Counted from the first letter of the stretch, positions 21,117-32,307 are shown. The stretch: DNA of 64,000 nt from Symbiodinium natans (GCA_905221605.1 CAJNDS010002246.1:902958-966957); one strand, 5' to 3'. Program-made: numbers and translations. Notes: generated by a model not told the origin, from the letters alone.

Positions 21117-21152
21117 AAGCCCTTGTGGCTCGGAATCCCGCGCTGCGCGAGG
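21117..21152 (+). CDS. Short internal exon
   Basis: It follows TGACTCTTCAG and reads ALVARNPALRE, before GTCCTAG. A neighbouring island at 21297-21325 (SWEQAILYT) may be another exon. Confidence 0.4.
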
Positions 21153-21736
21153 GTCCTAGAAAGCCTAAGCCCTAAACCCTAAACCCTAAACCCTAAACCC
21201 TAAACCCTAAACCCTAAACCCTAAACCCTAAACCCTAAACCCTAAACCCTAAACCCTACCCCCTAAACCCTAAACCCTAAACCCTAATCCCTCAAGGTTC
21301 CTGGGAGCAGGCCATTCTGTACACCCTAAGCCCCTTAGGGTTTAGGGGTTTCGGGTTGAGGGCTTAGGGTTTAGGGTCCCGAAGCCCACAAACCCTAAAC
21401 CCTAAACCCTAAACCCTAAACCCTAAACCCTAAACCCTAAACCCCAAACCCCAAACCCTGAAACCCTGATCCCTGGACGCTCTCGGAGAGCCCGGTGGGC
21501 TCCTTTCTGGGCCTTTGGCTGGTCTAGCGTTGTCGGGTTTAGGGTTTAGGGTTTAGGGTTTAGGGTTTAGGATTTAGGGTTTAGGGTTTAGGGTTTCGGG
21601 GTGAGTTTGTTTAGCACGCCCTGGAAGCCCTCCCTTGAGTAGCCGTCTAGATCTGGGCTTTGAGGTTTAGGGGGTTCAGGGTTCAGGGTTCAGGGTTTAG
21701 GCTTTAGGGTTTAGGGTTGAGAAGTTTCGTGTGCAG

Positions 21737-22062
21737 CGTAGTGTCTGCCTGGAGAAGGCCTTGACCTTAAGCAGCCCCTCGACCGTAAGTCCCCTGGGTT
21801 CTTGCTACGGAACTTAAGTGAAGTTACCATAAGAGGGTAAGATATCTAATAAAATCAGCATCCTTTCATGGCATTTTCGTCCCCAAGCAAATACATAGGG
21901 GGAAACCACTGTTATGTGATTCTGGGAACTTAGCTGAATTCAGTTCCTCAACAGCAACCCAGATCCTCATCTCTTGCGACCAAAGCTGGCTCGACACACT
22001 GTTGCTGTCCGCCTTTGCTCTCCGGTATTTGCTCAGCACGAATCTTGACTTGAGGTTTGGGG
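21737..22062 (+). CDS. Two exons with consensus GTAAG donors
   Basis: 21737-21784 follows TGTGCAG, reads RSVCLEKALTLSSPST and ends before GTAAGTCC. 21944-22062 follows GAATTCAG and reads SSTATQILISCDQSWLDTLL, then LSAFALRYLLSTNLDLRFG, before GTAAGCCC. The second exon looks like an amphipathic or weakly hydrophobic helix. The junction phase (0 into 2) does not fit directly, so an exon may be missing. Product unknown. Confidence 0.5.
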
Positions 22063-22198
22063 GTAAGCCCACGTCGTCAAATCCTAAACCCTAACCCTCA
22101 GCGCCCCAACTAAGTACCCGAGCCAGCTCACTGGCCCATGCTTGGGGGCTAAGGCTTTAGGGCTTAAGGGTTTCGGGGTTAGGGGTTTAGGCTTTAGG

Positions 22199-22445
22199 GC
22201 GGCTCCTCGCACAGCGGCAGTAAATACCATGTGGAGATGGCGCCCCGACACACCCAGGGTGTGTGGGGGCGGCAAACCTGAACCCGAAGAGCAGTTGCAG
22301 CGCCTCTTCGCAACGAGACATCGCCGGCGTCTCCAGGAGCAACGAACTGGTGACGACGCTGACGCTTCAGGGGGTTCCGACGGAATGGTCACCAAAGGTC
22401 ACGCTCGCGGGCAGTTGCCATGCTATCTATCTGCCAGAGGACCAA
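22199..22445 (+). CDS. Exon-like block open in two overlapping frames
   Basis: After GGCTTTAG, one frame reads AAPRTAAVNTMWRWRPDTP and later EPEEQLQRLFATRHRRRLQE. Another frame from about 22310 reads DIAGVSRSNELVTTLTLQG, then VPTEWSPKVTLAGSCHAIYL. The second has the better codon bias. Two adjoining exons with a change of phase, or one shadow frame, would explain this. Product unknown. Confidence 0.4.
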
Positions 22446-22740
22446 CCCTAAACCCGATGCTTCAATTTTCCAAACCACCGACACCTCAGGGGAGGGAGGG
22501 TCGGAGGTCTTCGGGGCACTTTCGAGGAGGGAGGTCTTACAATCCTAAACCCTAGGCCCTAACACCCTCAAAACCATGCCCCAAACCCTCACACCCTTTA
22601 ACCACTCTGTAAAAACCCTAAACCCTAAACCCTAAACCCTAAACCCTAAACCCTAAACCCTAAACCCTTAAATCGATTTCCCTGCAAGCATGCCCACCGA
22701 GGTTCGGTTCGGAAGGGGGTGGGAAGTTTCAGGGTTTAGG

Positions 22741-22912
22741 GTTGGAATGTTCCCTCTTATACTAGCAGCTCCTTAAAAGAGATTGTAGTATCCCCTTGCA
22801 CTAGCAGTCCTTAATCGGGATTATCGTTCCCCTTTACACTAAGAGTCCTTAATAGGGACTATAGTACCCTCCCTATTATAATCCCTATTAGTTTAAGGGG
22901 GAACATCACAAG
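22741..22912. mobile_element. M2 element, compound copy
   Basis: It opens GGAATGTTCCCTCTTATAC and ends AAGGGGGAACATCACAAG. Inside, the CAGTCCTTAATAGGGATTAT block occurs three times in related forms (about 22764, 22805, 22847). The copy has therefore either tandem-duplicated or taken a second copy. Confidence 0.7.
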
Positions 22913-23076
22913 TTTAGGGTTCTGTTTGGAGTTGTAGGGTTTGGGGTTCAGGGGGTGGCTTTTGGGGTTCTAAGGGTTGTAGGGTTTAGTGTCTTCATAT
23001 TTGCTTTTCTTTTTTAAATTATGGTTTTTTTCGGGGTTTGGTGTTCAGGGACTGCTGGCTTTCGGGACTGTTTCAG

Positions 23077-23136
23077 GCTTTTGAGGCTTGGGATGAGGGG
23101 CACCGGGTGCTCTACACGCCTGAGGGCCCCACATAA
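23077..23136 (+). CDS. Terminal exon
   Basis: It follows GGGACTGTTTCAG and reads AFEAWDEGHRVLYTPEGPT, then TAA. The stop is not part of a perfect telomeric unit (ACATAACCC), which makes it more credible than some others here. Product unknown. Confidence 0.5.
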   Translation, partial: AFEAWDEGHRVLYTPEGPT

Positions 23137-23379
23137 CCCTTGCAAAGCACCACAAGCCCTAATTCCCCCAAAGCTTCTCAAAGCACTTAAAACCCCCCTA
23201 AACCCTAAACCCTAAACCCTAAACCCTAAACCCTAAACCCTAAACCCTAAACCCGAAACCCTAAACCCTAAACCCTAAACCCCAAAGCCCCAAAACAACA
23301 AAACGGCAAAACCCCCCAAGCCCCCGAATCGCTGTAGCCGCTCCCTGAACCTGAAGCCCCGAACCCCCCTCCAGCCTTA

Positions 23380-23515
23380 CTGGGTTTTGGCGTGCTCTAC
23401 GTTAAGTCTTTTTTGGTTCTGGGTTCCGATTATCGCTACTTATACCGAAAAAGGTATATATATATATATTTATATTTATATGTTTCCACTGTCTACTCCA
23501 AAGTGGGGCTTAAAT
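23380..23515. mobile_element. M9 repeat element
   Basis: It shares TTTTTTGGTTCTGGGTTCC, a middle with CTACTTA, and GTCTACTCCAAAGTGGGG with 54082-54200. The left end (TGGGTTTTGGCGTGCTCTACG) is roughly the reverse complement of the right end. A (TA)n run at 23455-23470 has expanded inside it. Confidence 0.5.
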
Positions 23516-23932
23516 CCACAAACCCTGAACCTAGATCTTCTAACCGCCCGAACACCTGCCTACACTGTAAGCCCTAAACCCCTTAAGCCCCTCAAGCCCC
23601 CTAAGGCCCTAAGCCCCTAAGCCCCCAAACCCTAAGCCCTAAACCTTAAACCCCTAAGCCCCCAAACCCTAAACCCTAAACCTTAAAGCCCTAAGCCCCC
23701 AAACCCTCAAACCCTAAGCCTTAAAACCCTAAACCTTCAGGAACGTGAACCTTAAACACCCCAAGCCCTTAAAAAAGCCTAAGTCCTAAACCCTAAAAGA
23801 AACCTAAACCCTAAACCTTAAACACGCCTAAACCCTACACCTTAAAAAACCTGAACCCTAAACCCTAAACCCCAAACCCTAAACCCCAAACCCCAAACCC
23901 TAAACCCTAAACCCTAAACCCTAAACTCGCAG

Positions 23933-23996
23933 ACCCGAGGACCAGCCATGGTACCCCCGCTCCTGGTCGAGGTGCAGGAGCTCATCAGCCAAGGCG
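23933..23996 (+). CDS. Internal exon between opposite telomeric arrays
   Basis: It follows AAACTCGCAG and reads RGPAMVPPLLVEVQELISQG, then GTGGGTTTAGGG. The upstream array is CCCTAAA and the downstream one TTTAGGG. The donor GT is just ahead of the first TTTAGGG unit. 64 bp. Product unknown. Confidence 0.5.
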
Positions 23997-24249
23997 GTGG
24001 GTTTAGGGTTTAGGGTTTAGGGTTTAGGGTTTAGGGTTTAGGGTTTAGGGTTTAGGGCTTAGGGTTTAGGGCTTCGGGCTTAGGGTTTAGGGGAGGGGGG
24101 TGGGGGGTGGCCTCAAACCCTAAACCCTGAACCCTAAACCCTAAACGCTCAACCCTAAACCCTAAACCCTAACCCCAAGCCCTAAACCCTAAACCCCAAA
24201 CCATTCGCCCACCCATAACCCACCAGAAGTCACCCACCAAATTTCTGGT

Positions 24250-24383
24250 TTAGGGGTTGCTTCGGCCACCAAAAACACCCCACCCACCGAGCAGGCCACC
24301 TACCAACATTGCCCACGGTCTTGAAGTTTTTTTTCTGGCAAGTTTAGGTCTCCTACGGCTTTTGTTTGTATTAGTTTTGTTTA

Positions 24384-24417
<34 letters not shown>

Positions 24418-24670
24418 TTTAAGGGCTTTTGGTGTCTTTGTGGTTTTCTCTTCTTGTTTGGGCTGTTGAGGTTTTAGGTGTTTTGGGGTTGTTTGGTCTT
24501 TTAGGGCCTTTTAGGGTTTTTTCAGCTTTCAGGGCTTTCGTGTTTGTTTTTTTTTTTGTGGGCTTCTAAGTTTTTCAGAGTTTTCGGGGTGTACAGTTTT
24601 TGGGGGCAATTACCGTTGTTATTGTTTTTATTATAGGGTTCTTAAGGGGGGGGTGTTCATGGGGGGTAGG
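24250..24670. other. T-rich intron-like stretch without a visible gene
   Basis: It contains a (TA)n run followed by T21 near 24380-24420, and loose GTTTTTAGGG-like phrases. I see no exon here. Confidence 0.6.
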
Positions 24671-24925
24671 TACCTAGGAAACCCTAAACCCTAAACCCTA
24701 AACCCTAAACCCTAAACCCTAAACCCTAAACCCTAAACCCTAAACCCTAAACCCTAAACCCTAAACCCCCTAAACCCTAAACCCTAAACCCTAAACCCTA
24801 AACCCTAAACCCTAAACCCTAAACCCTAGGGAGCCTGAGGGAGTAGTGTGGGGAGTATTAGGGAACCTTGGCCTACATACCCCCCTTGAACCCCCCTCCC
24901 TTAAGAACCCTATAAGCTAGGGATT
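24632..24925. mobile_element. Inverted pair of ends enclosing a telomeric array
   Basis: TTATAGGGTTCTTAAGGGGG, then TGTTCATGGGGGGTAGG at the left is mirrored at 24870-24925 by CTACATACCCCCC, GAACCCCCC and CCCTTAAGAACCCTATAA. Between them lies a pure CCCTAAA array (24679-24828). A half copy of the left end stands at about 26226. The array therefore occupies the loop of a palindromic element. Confidence 0.55.
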
Positions 24926-25119
24926 CAGAATAGAATCCCTCCCCCTCCCCCCCCCTGCCCCCCCCCTGCCCCCCCCCTGCCCCCCTATTTTTAAATACTC
25001 CCATGATCGTATAGTGATATTATAGTATATGGGGGTGGTAGTTAATATTAGGGGGTAGTCACTGGGTAGTCCCTTTCCGAAGGGAGTTAGGGCGCGTACG
25101 GTTTGGGTTGTGTTTAAAG

Positions 25120-25175
25120 GGATTCGGGCTTGGGGGGCATGGTCGGTGTTGATCCCACCTCAGACATGCCCTCAA
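25120..25175 (+). CDS. Internal exon
   Basis: It follows GTGTTTAAAG and reads DSGLGGMVGVDPTSDMPSI up to the CCCTAAA array. No GT precedes the array. 25328-25367 (TDSRVQALVPEVP, after TTTGCCTAG, before GTTTAG) is a further short candidate. Product unknown. Confidence 0.4.
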
Positions 25176-25463
25176 TAACCCTAAACCCTAAACCCTAAAC
25201 CCTAAACCCTAAACCCTAAACCCTAAACCCTAAACCCTAAACCCTAAACCCGAAACCCTAAACCCTAAACCCTAAACCCTAAACCCTAAACCGTGATGTT
25301 GTCACGCTCAGCGAAGCCTTTGCCTAGACAGATTCCCGGGTGCAAGCACTGGTGCCAGAGGTGCCAGGTTTAGGGTTTAGGGTTTAGGGTTTAGGGTTTA
25401 GGGTTTAGGGTTTAGGGCCAAGGGTTTAGGGTTTAGGGTTTAGGTTTGGCCGTCGAACTCCAG

Positions 25464-25811
25464 TTTGCCGTGGTGGGAGGAGATGTTCGTTTGCTGCTCC
25501 GTCACCAAGCCAATTCACCCAGCGCAGATCGACCTCGACATCACAGAAGACCCATCGAAAATCAGAGAGGCTATGATGGCCATGGACAGAGACAGGGCGC
25601 AAACGTTCCTTGAAACAGTGGGTTTCAGTGGCTTCCGCAGATTTCTCAGTCACAGATGTGTGATGCGTTCATGGCCAACCTCCATAATGTCAAGGGAAGT
25701 GTCTTGTTCGGCAACGTCCACATGCACAGAGGGATGCCGGAAATCAGCAGTGATACCAGCAGTGCTCTGAAAGGTGTTTTTCACGACGAGGTGCTTACCC
25801 TTGTTTTGTAA
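25464..25811 (+). CDS. Gene 3' end with a frame change at 25618-25640
   Basis: The first part follows AACTCCAG and reads PIHPAQIDLDITEDPSKIRE, then AMMAMDRDRAQTFLET. The second reads ISQSQMCDAFMANLHNVKGS, then VLFGNVHMHRGMPEISSDTS, and ends LTLVL, TAA. Both parts have strong codon bias but lie in different frames. Between them is GTGGGTTTCAG followed by TGGCTTCCGCAG, 23 nt, which starts GT, ends AG and restores the frame. It is either an extremely short intron or a frameshift. The product is not recognised. Confidence 0.5.
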
Positions 25812-25816
25812 CCCAC

Positions 25817-25937
<121 letters not shown>

Positions 25938-26039
25938 ATAAACCCTAAAGCCCAAAAAGGCCTGTGAAAACCCTACACCCGAAACCCCCAAACCTTACAC
26001 CTTAACCGCCGAAAACTTGAGGCTCGAAGCCTCACCCCC

Positions 26040-26180
26040 AAAGCAACACCCTAAACCCTCCTAATCCCTCCTAATCCCTCCTAAACCCTCCTAAACCCTC
26101 CGAAACCCTCCGAATCTAAACCCTCCGACACCCATCTAGATTTTCCGAAGCCCTCCTAAACCCTCCAAATAAACCCCTAA
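26040..26180. repeat. CCTCCTAAACC-type degenerate array
   Basis: Units of CCCTCCTAAA, CCCTCCTAAT and CCCTCCGAAA, about 10 bp long, replace the heptamer. This is another locally spread variant. No gene seen. Confidence 0.75.
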
Positions 26181-26314
26181 ACCGAGGGGCTTTAGCTCCC
26201 GAGGCTATGCTCAAGAGTTGCTTCTAGGGTTCTTAAGGGAGGGGTGGTTCATGGGGGCTACCCGCCAACCGGAAGAGGGACGTCATTTGGGTTCAGGGTT
26301 TAGGGTTTAATGTT

Positions 26315-26590
26315 GGACCCTGTTTGGTAGGGGCCTCCTCTATAAAGCCAATTTGGCTGTGCTATTCAGGACACCCTGACTGTCTGGGGGTTCCTGTTTA
26401 AAGTCAAATCGCCCGGGCGCCGCAAGAAAATTCCACGTGGCGCGCCTTTGAAAAAGAGTGCCGGGCATCGCTGCCTTTTAAACTTATCTAAACTCCTCCC
26501 CATGAAAATCATATAAAAAGGGGCCGTCTAAACAGAGCAAAATCCAGCCTCGACGGTTCAGGGGGGGGGGCCCACCACTAAACAGGGTTC
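26315..26590. mobile_element. Inverted-repeat element at the edge of the telomere-free domain
   Basis: Left GGACCCTGTTTGGTAGGGGC, right CCCACCACTAAACAGGGTTC. The outer 14 bases are inverted copies. Inside there is a second related pair (GGGGCCGTCTAAACAGAGC). About 275 bp, no ORF. Only one copy was noticed. Confidence 0.5.
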
Positions 26591-26605
26591 AGCATTAGGG
26601 TTTAG

Positions 26606-26725
26606 GGACTGATGGCAGCTAAGCACATGCTGGAGCCGGTCTTTCGCACGTTTGAGAATGAAGAGCAAGCTGCCACGGAACTCAATCGCTTCCAAGTTCG
26701 CATGGCAGTGATATCAGCTTTGTAA
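26606..26725 (+). CDS. Terminal exon or small ORF
   Basis: The acceptor is the AG of a TTTAGGG unit. It reads MAAKHMLEPVFRTFENEEQA, then ATELNRFQVRMAVISAL, TAA. From its ATG (26612) it could be a 37-residue ORF. Phase 0. From here to about 31.7 kb there are almost no telomeric arrays. Product unknown. Confidence 0.45.
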   Translation, partial: GLMAAKHMLEPVFRTFENEEQAATELNRFQVRMAVISAL

Positions 26726-27354
26726 TGCCCCTTGTAGTTTGTGGCAGACGCGACTGGAATAGACATTGCTGCTCTACACGATGCCATACCCCACTAGCTG
26801 TACATTGCAGCTGAGTGCAGCTGGCGACGTATACTTCCTCTCAACTTTCGTTTCGTATAGCACTGTATGGGCTATGGTATCATCACATCCACAGTCTCTG
26901 CGTGCGTGACAGGTGCAGTACTCGAGTCTAAAGTGTTCAGCTTTACCAGCGCTTCCCACACTCAGCACTTTCCTTCAGCTTCGCATCCCGTCTTTGTTGG
27001 TTGATGGGTTCTTGCTCATACGACAAAGTGAGTAGACCCCCTGAGTCTGGAAGCCCTGGAAGACAATGTGCTATCTCTCCAAAAGGGTTCTGGGTCAGGG
27101 TATGTAAAGGGTTCTTAGCGCCGTGGTTATGGCAAGTGCATCGATGCAGAGTCTGAGTTTAAACAACGGATCTCGCACCAGCTCTGCCAAACCGAACCTA
27201 TACCCAGACTAGCTACCCGGTACTTAACACGGGTAGGCTAAGGCATGCGTTGCATGAGTTGCGTGAGTTGTGTGAGTGATCCACAGCCGAAAGCAGCCAT
27301 TCTGTGTTCGTGCAGCATAGCCTTTCAGGAGTTCTCTCTCCGCTGGTCTCGCCC

Positions 27355-30092
27355 ATGGCCGCCCCCGGATCTCAGAGTCGCCACACCGGCTCAACAACGA
27401 GGATCATCAATGATGTGAGGGCTGCCGTTGAGGTGCAGCTGGACGAAGACATGTGGGAGGTCGTCTACCCGGGCCGCAGCCTCCAAGTCTCCAATGATTT
27501 TGCCGTGCTCCGTTTGCGCGAGGCTCCGGAAGTGGAGGTTGCAGCGGCCACGGGGGAGGAGCTGAGGCTGAGGGTCTCCGAAGACTTCAGGGCCCTCAGC
27601 GTGGAGGCCAAGGCGAGGGACGCAAAGGAGGCCCAGGGCGCCGCACGCGAGGCCGCGCGCCGGAAGGCCAACGAGGAGCGCCGCGAGGCCGCGGCCAGGG
27701 CCGAGGCCCGAGCCCTGAGAAACGCAAAGGGAAAAAGGCTAGCATGCCAGGTGCTTCTCGTTCTCGCCATCTTCTTGGGCAGCGTCATCGGAATCGCCTG
27801 CGTGAAACCGGCCAGCGGCCTCGCCGCCGGGCTCCTGGCCGGCGGCGCCCTCTGCTGCTGCTGCGGCGTCAGCCTCTTTGGAGTCGTCAGAGGCAGCGCC
27901 GACGAGAGTTATGAGATGAGATTCGGCGCTTGGGCTGGGTGCGTCGGGCGCCTCACGCTCCTGGCCGTGGGTATGGGCTTCGTGGCCTTGGTGGGGATGA
28001 CGGTCCAGCACTCTCAGCTCGGCTACTGGTGGAGCTCGCTCATCGTCTGGCCGATCTCCTGCTGCTGGGGCGGGTTCACGCTCTTGACTCGGTGCTTTGG
28101 TGCGGGGTTTTTACTGGACGACGACCAGCTCACAACCCTTGACGAGGAACGGGCGGAAGCTGAGAAGGAGGTGCTGAACCGCAGCATCGTCTTCAAAGGC
28201 GAAGTCTCCAGGGAGCCCGGCCGGGAGTGCGTCGCCTCATGGCCGGGGAAGTATGAGTCAGCGTGGGACTCCTTGGTGGCCAGCGCCCGCGAGGGCGAAG
28301 TGAGTGCCGCCGTCGTCTTCCTGCCGGACGGCACGTCGGACTTTGGCCGCCACGACCAGATCCCACCGCAAGAATGCTTGAAGGGAGAATGCTGGTGTGT
28401 ACCTCTCTATGGTGAAGAGAAGGACTGGGGGTGCCGCTGGTGGACACACTGGATTGCCCCTTGGTGCTGGGTGAACCAGCATGGATCTTTATTGTCAGCT
28501 TACGCTATCCCCAAACCTTTGCTCTGTGGTGCTTGCATTCGGGGCGTGGGGGGTCGGACAAAACGGTTAACGGCCTGAGGCCTGAGGGCTCCGGGACTTC
28601 AAGTTTCGAGTATTTGTTGGCTGGTAGCTTGCTCACTTTTTTTGTGTGTCGAGAACGAAGAACACCTTGGAAGTATACAATTGTTTGCCTTATGAAGCCA
28701 TCTCCTGGTCTAAACCTTTCAAAAATCTGTATGCCTTTATTCACTTACAAGCCTCATGCTCTACAAACCGGTCGTTCAAAATCATCCGATTAAACCAATG
28801 AAGTCCGCTCCTATACGCAGAGTTTCACGACACCCTGCCTTCGCAAGTGCACAACTTAATTCTGAGACCATCCTCAGCGAACCAACTACGATCGTGGGGG
28901 TAGGGCAAGGTTTATGGCCCGAGGCCTCGGGGTTCAGGGACTTCACGGGTTCTTCTTTCATGCACAATTGTGTATCCACAACCTCTTGAAGTATACACTA
29001 GACAGCCCCATACCCAACGGAAGCTTGTGTTGCGCCCTATCACGCCATCTCCTCATCTAAGCCCTTGAAACAGTGTATGCCTTCCTGAAGTACCACTTAA
29101 ACCCCTGGAATCTTCTTGTACCCCACATCGCACTGTATCGGCCCCGAATTAAACAACCAATATAAACCCTTCGATCTAGCCGCGCTAATGAGCTGCACAA
29201 CCCATCACCTTAAAACCCCCTAAATCAGTCATGTTTATACCCTGTACAACATCCTACCAATCATTTACAGTCTCCCGACTAAACCAATGACGCCCAAACC
29301 TATACAATGAGTTTCAAAACCCGTTGCCTTCACGAATTGCGATATCATCTTCGGCAAACCAACTACGACTTTGTACAAGCACACAAAGCCCCAAGCCATC
29401 TTGCTCTCCGACTGACCTGCGTGTCCTCCTCTTTCTTGACATGAGCGGTTTAGTGTCTTTAACTCTTGTTTTTTCGAATATGTGCATTGATACAGGGTAG
29501 ATACCGGTATGTGTATGTGCACTATATACATATAAAGATTTACATACACGTAGCTTTGTGGAAGCCATTGGGTTTCCCTGTTTTCATCGGTGGAACTGAG
29601 GAGAACGTGGAGGCGGCTGTGAAGAACAATGCTGAGCTGCAGGTGTTTTTCTTCGAAGGTCTCACAGGGCGTGGCAAAGTCCCCAGCTTTGACGCAGCCG
29701 GCGCTGAGCATCTCCGAAGGGAGGAAGTCAACAGCCAGCGCAAAGACTTCATGAAGTCTCGGGAGTTCAAAAAGGCCGTGGACCGTGGCCTCAATGAGCT
29801 TTCCAAGGAGCCTCGTTGGGACAGCTCGTCCCCCTACTCACGCGAAGTGCATCGGCTTTTCCTGGCATGGCTCCCCAAGGAAAAACGTGAATTCCTGCAA
29901 GCATCGGAGGGTCTCGGCAACTCCCAGAAAGCGGAAGTAGCGTGGCTGGAACGGAAAGGATACCGCTACACTGAAGTTGATGTTTCAACTTGGTTGCATG
30001 CAGATGATGTGTCGATTGCCGTCGCAAGGTCGGCGGAGCCAACGCACCCAGAAGCCTGTCTACTGGCAGCAAGCAGAAAGATAAGCCTTTAA
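27355..30092 (+). CDS. Four-helix membrane protein gene, two exons
   Basis: Exon 1, 27355-28411, begins with the first ATG after CTTTCAGGAG. Residues 84-125 are a charged alanine-rich helix (AKARDAKEAQGAAREAARRK), probably coiled coil. Hydrophobic segments lie at about 131-150, 155-178, 195-216 and 224-246, the second and fourth with Cys clusters. After residue 255 it is soluble and acidic. Exon 2, 29554-30092, follows ACACGTAG and reads ALWKPLGFPVFIGGTEENVE to YTEVDVSTWLHADDVSIAV, stop TAA. The donor at 28412 (TATG|GTGAAG) fits the phase and gives about 531 residues. Without splicing, exon 1 stays open to 28578. An upstream exon is possible. The intron has no telomeric array. Function unknown. 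Confidence 0.6.
28572..29375. repeat. Diverged tandem duplication inside the intron
   Basis: Several segments occur twice in the same order. GAAGTATACAAT...CCATCTCCTGGTCTAA (28672) matches GAAGTATACACT...CCATCTCCTCATCTAA (28985). AAACCAATGAAGTCC...CGAACCAACTACGATCG (28793) matches AAACCAATGACGCCC...CAAACCAACTACGACTT (29282). GGCC-GAGG-CT-GGGACTTCA also appears twice (28572, 28918). The spacing varies from about 315 to 490 bp, so indels followed the duplication. Confidence 0.65.
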
Positions 30093-31400
30093 CTTTCGCG
30101 TCACATGTCCTCTAGACATCCTTGCAAGCATGGGTTTCTCGGATTTCGGACAACATTATTGACAAAGGTACAGCCCGAAATGAAAATGACACGGAGAACA
30201 GCGTGGGGATGCCAAGAGGTGTTGATATTGGCTGCCTTTTGTGGAGCAAAGGTGCTTTTCTTATCGGATGTACAGGTCGACAGTTTGTGCAAGAGTAGGT
30301 AGGCAGGAGGGTACTGGCGAGGTATGTGCAAAATAGCTACATATAAATAAGTATATACATATATATACCATAGCCATTAGCATTCATTGTTCCAAAGGTT
30401 AGGGTTTCCTATCCCTAGACCCTAAACCCTTATGGCTTCATCATCAGAGCTTGGCCTGACATCTGAGAAAGTTTGTCGACGGGTGCTTAGGCCAAGAGGG
30501 CCAAGCGCAAGACCCCTAACCTGCGGAATGGCGCCGCAAATTGCAGAAGTGCAAGATCTCTACAGATTTGTGTGAATACAGAGCAGCATACTACTGTCAG
30601 TGTAGAGCACAGAAGTACTACTGCGTAGCTGTTTTTCGTGCACTGGAAGGTGCGCGGCACCATCACCTGTAAGAGTCGCGCCGCAAAAACCTTTCGTGCA
30701 GGTGCAGACTTGAGTTTGGAGCCTTTGGCTGTTCCGTGTCTCACCCAGAAGCGTGCTGAATCTGTCTCTCAGCAAGTATGCGCTATAGTGTATAGTAACC
30801 TACTTGTATTGTGCTACAATTTTGTAGCTGCATACATACAGCAGTCATAGTAAAGTCGTGGGGCAGCCATGTTGCCTTTGCAACAACCGACAGGACAACA
30901 AACTCTCCCAAACACCTCTGGAGTTCTGGAACCTGGAGACAGGTGCCTCTAAGCCCCAAGCCTAAAATGATCCTAAACGCTTTAAACTTCAAACCCCAAA
31001 GCTTACATACACCCCAAGTCACGGCGTCCAGGATGTAGGGTTTGGGTCTCAGGGGTCATGTCAGGCCCAAAGCCAATAAGCCTTAATGAAACTACACGGT
31101 GTCGTCTACGATGTTATACTGCAGTAGCTTCTCGGAGATTAGAGCATAGTACACACAGTCTACTGTAAGTAAACATTTTTCACGCTATAACATCTAAAAG
31201 AACATGTCTCATGCCGTGCAATGTATGCCGCAACGAAGGGCTTTGAACTTGAACCCGGAACCCTCATGTATTGCAGGCCCAGTGCAACATCCTTTTACAA
31301 GAAATAAAGGTAAGAAGGAGAGCACTCTTGTATAGTCTAGAGTAGGCCATGCTTGTCTTTGAGTTTGCTTTATGTAGTTACGTATAGTAGGCATGGTCGC
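30093..31400. other. Telomere-free stretch without a secure gene
   Basis: Ordinary-composition sequence with an AT-rich patch (TATACATATATATACCA, 30355). Short plus-strand ORFs at 30105-30302 and 30560-30850 lack coding bias. It is probably 3' flank and intergenic DNA. No promoter element is convincing. Confidence 0.5.
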
Positions 31401-31414
31401 CTCTAGGCTACCAG

Positions 31415-31503
31415 ACCATACCATGCCATACTATGGCCCGGTATGGGTTCAACGGTTTGGAAAGGCCCTGCAGCGCTTCAAGGGCATGCGTGCCAAACTT
31501 TGA
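31415..31503 (+). CDS. Exon-like island, open in three frames
   Basis: It follows CTCTAGGCTACCAG. The most coding-like frame reads MPYYGPVWVQRFGKALQRF, then KGMRAKL and TGA. Two other frames stay open over the same bases (one reads GMGSTVWKGPAALQGHAC), so the phase is unsure. Product unknown. Confidence 0.3.
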
Positions 31504-31929
31504 GCTACTTGAATTGTGAACCTGTGGGCTGCGGCAATGTCATACAGAAGCTGTTTAGAGCTTAGGGCTCCTGCGCTAGGAGAGCTTACTTCTATAGTGT
31601 TGCATCAGTTTACCGTTCTGTATTCCTGAACCCAAGCATTGTTGCGACTACTTTTGTTCTTGCTGGTACGTTTGCTTCACGATGGTTTTGGCTTTTAGAC
31701 AAGCCGCAAAACCCCGGAGCCCTCAACCCCTAAAACCCTGAACTGCAGACTCCAAACCCGAACTCTGAGCCCGAAACCCTGAAGCCTAAAACCCAACACT
31801 CCAAACCCTTAGCACCTGACACCCAAAACCCCAAAAACCCAAGACCCTACACCATGAAACCCGAACACCCCATGCCCCAAAACCCGAACCCCCTTTCCCC
31901 CCGCAAAAAATCCCCGTTATTAAGCCCTT

Positions 31930-32285
31930 AAACCCTAAATCCCCTTAAACCGTAACCCTAAACCCTAAACCCTAAGTCCTAAACCCTACACCCTAAACCC
32001 TAAGACCCTAAACCCTAAGACCCTAGACCCTAAACCCTACAAACACTAAACCCTAAACCCTAAACCCTAAACCCTAAACACAATAATACACAGCTAAACT
32101 CTAAACCCTAAACCCTAAACCCTAAACTCTGAGACCCTAAAACCCTAAAACCCCAAGCCCTAAGACCCTACGACCCCAAGACCCTAAGACCCTAAGACCC
32201 TAAGACCCTAAACCCTAAACCCTAGTCCCTAAACCCTAAACCCTAAACCCTAAACCCTAAACCCTCAACCCTAAACCCTAAACTC
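31930..32285. repeat. Mixed CCCTAAA and CCCTAAGA array
   Basis: Telomeric units resume here after the 5-kb gap. A subset is an 8-mer CCCTAAGA. Confidence 0.85.
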
Positions 32286-32307
32286 ACGTCCGCGCGGACG
32301 CACGCAG

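Noticed and set aside
26774-26968. Small ORFs around the telomere-free domain
   Set aside because: No codon bias, no splice signals and no start context. Treated as flank.
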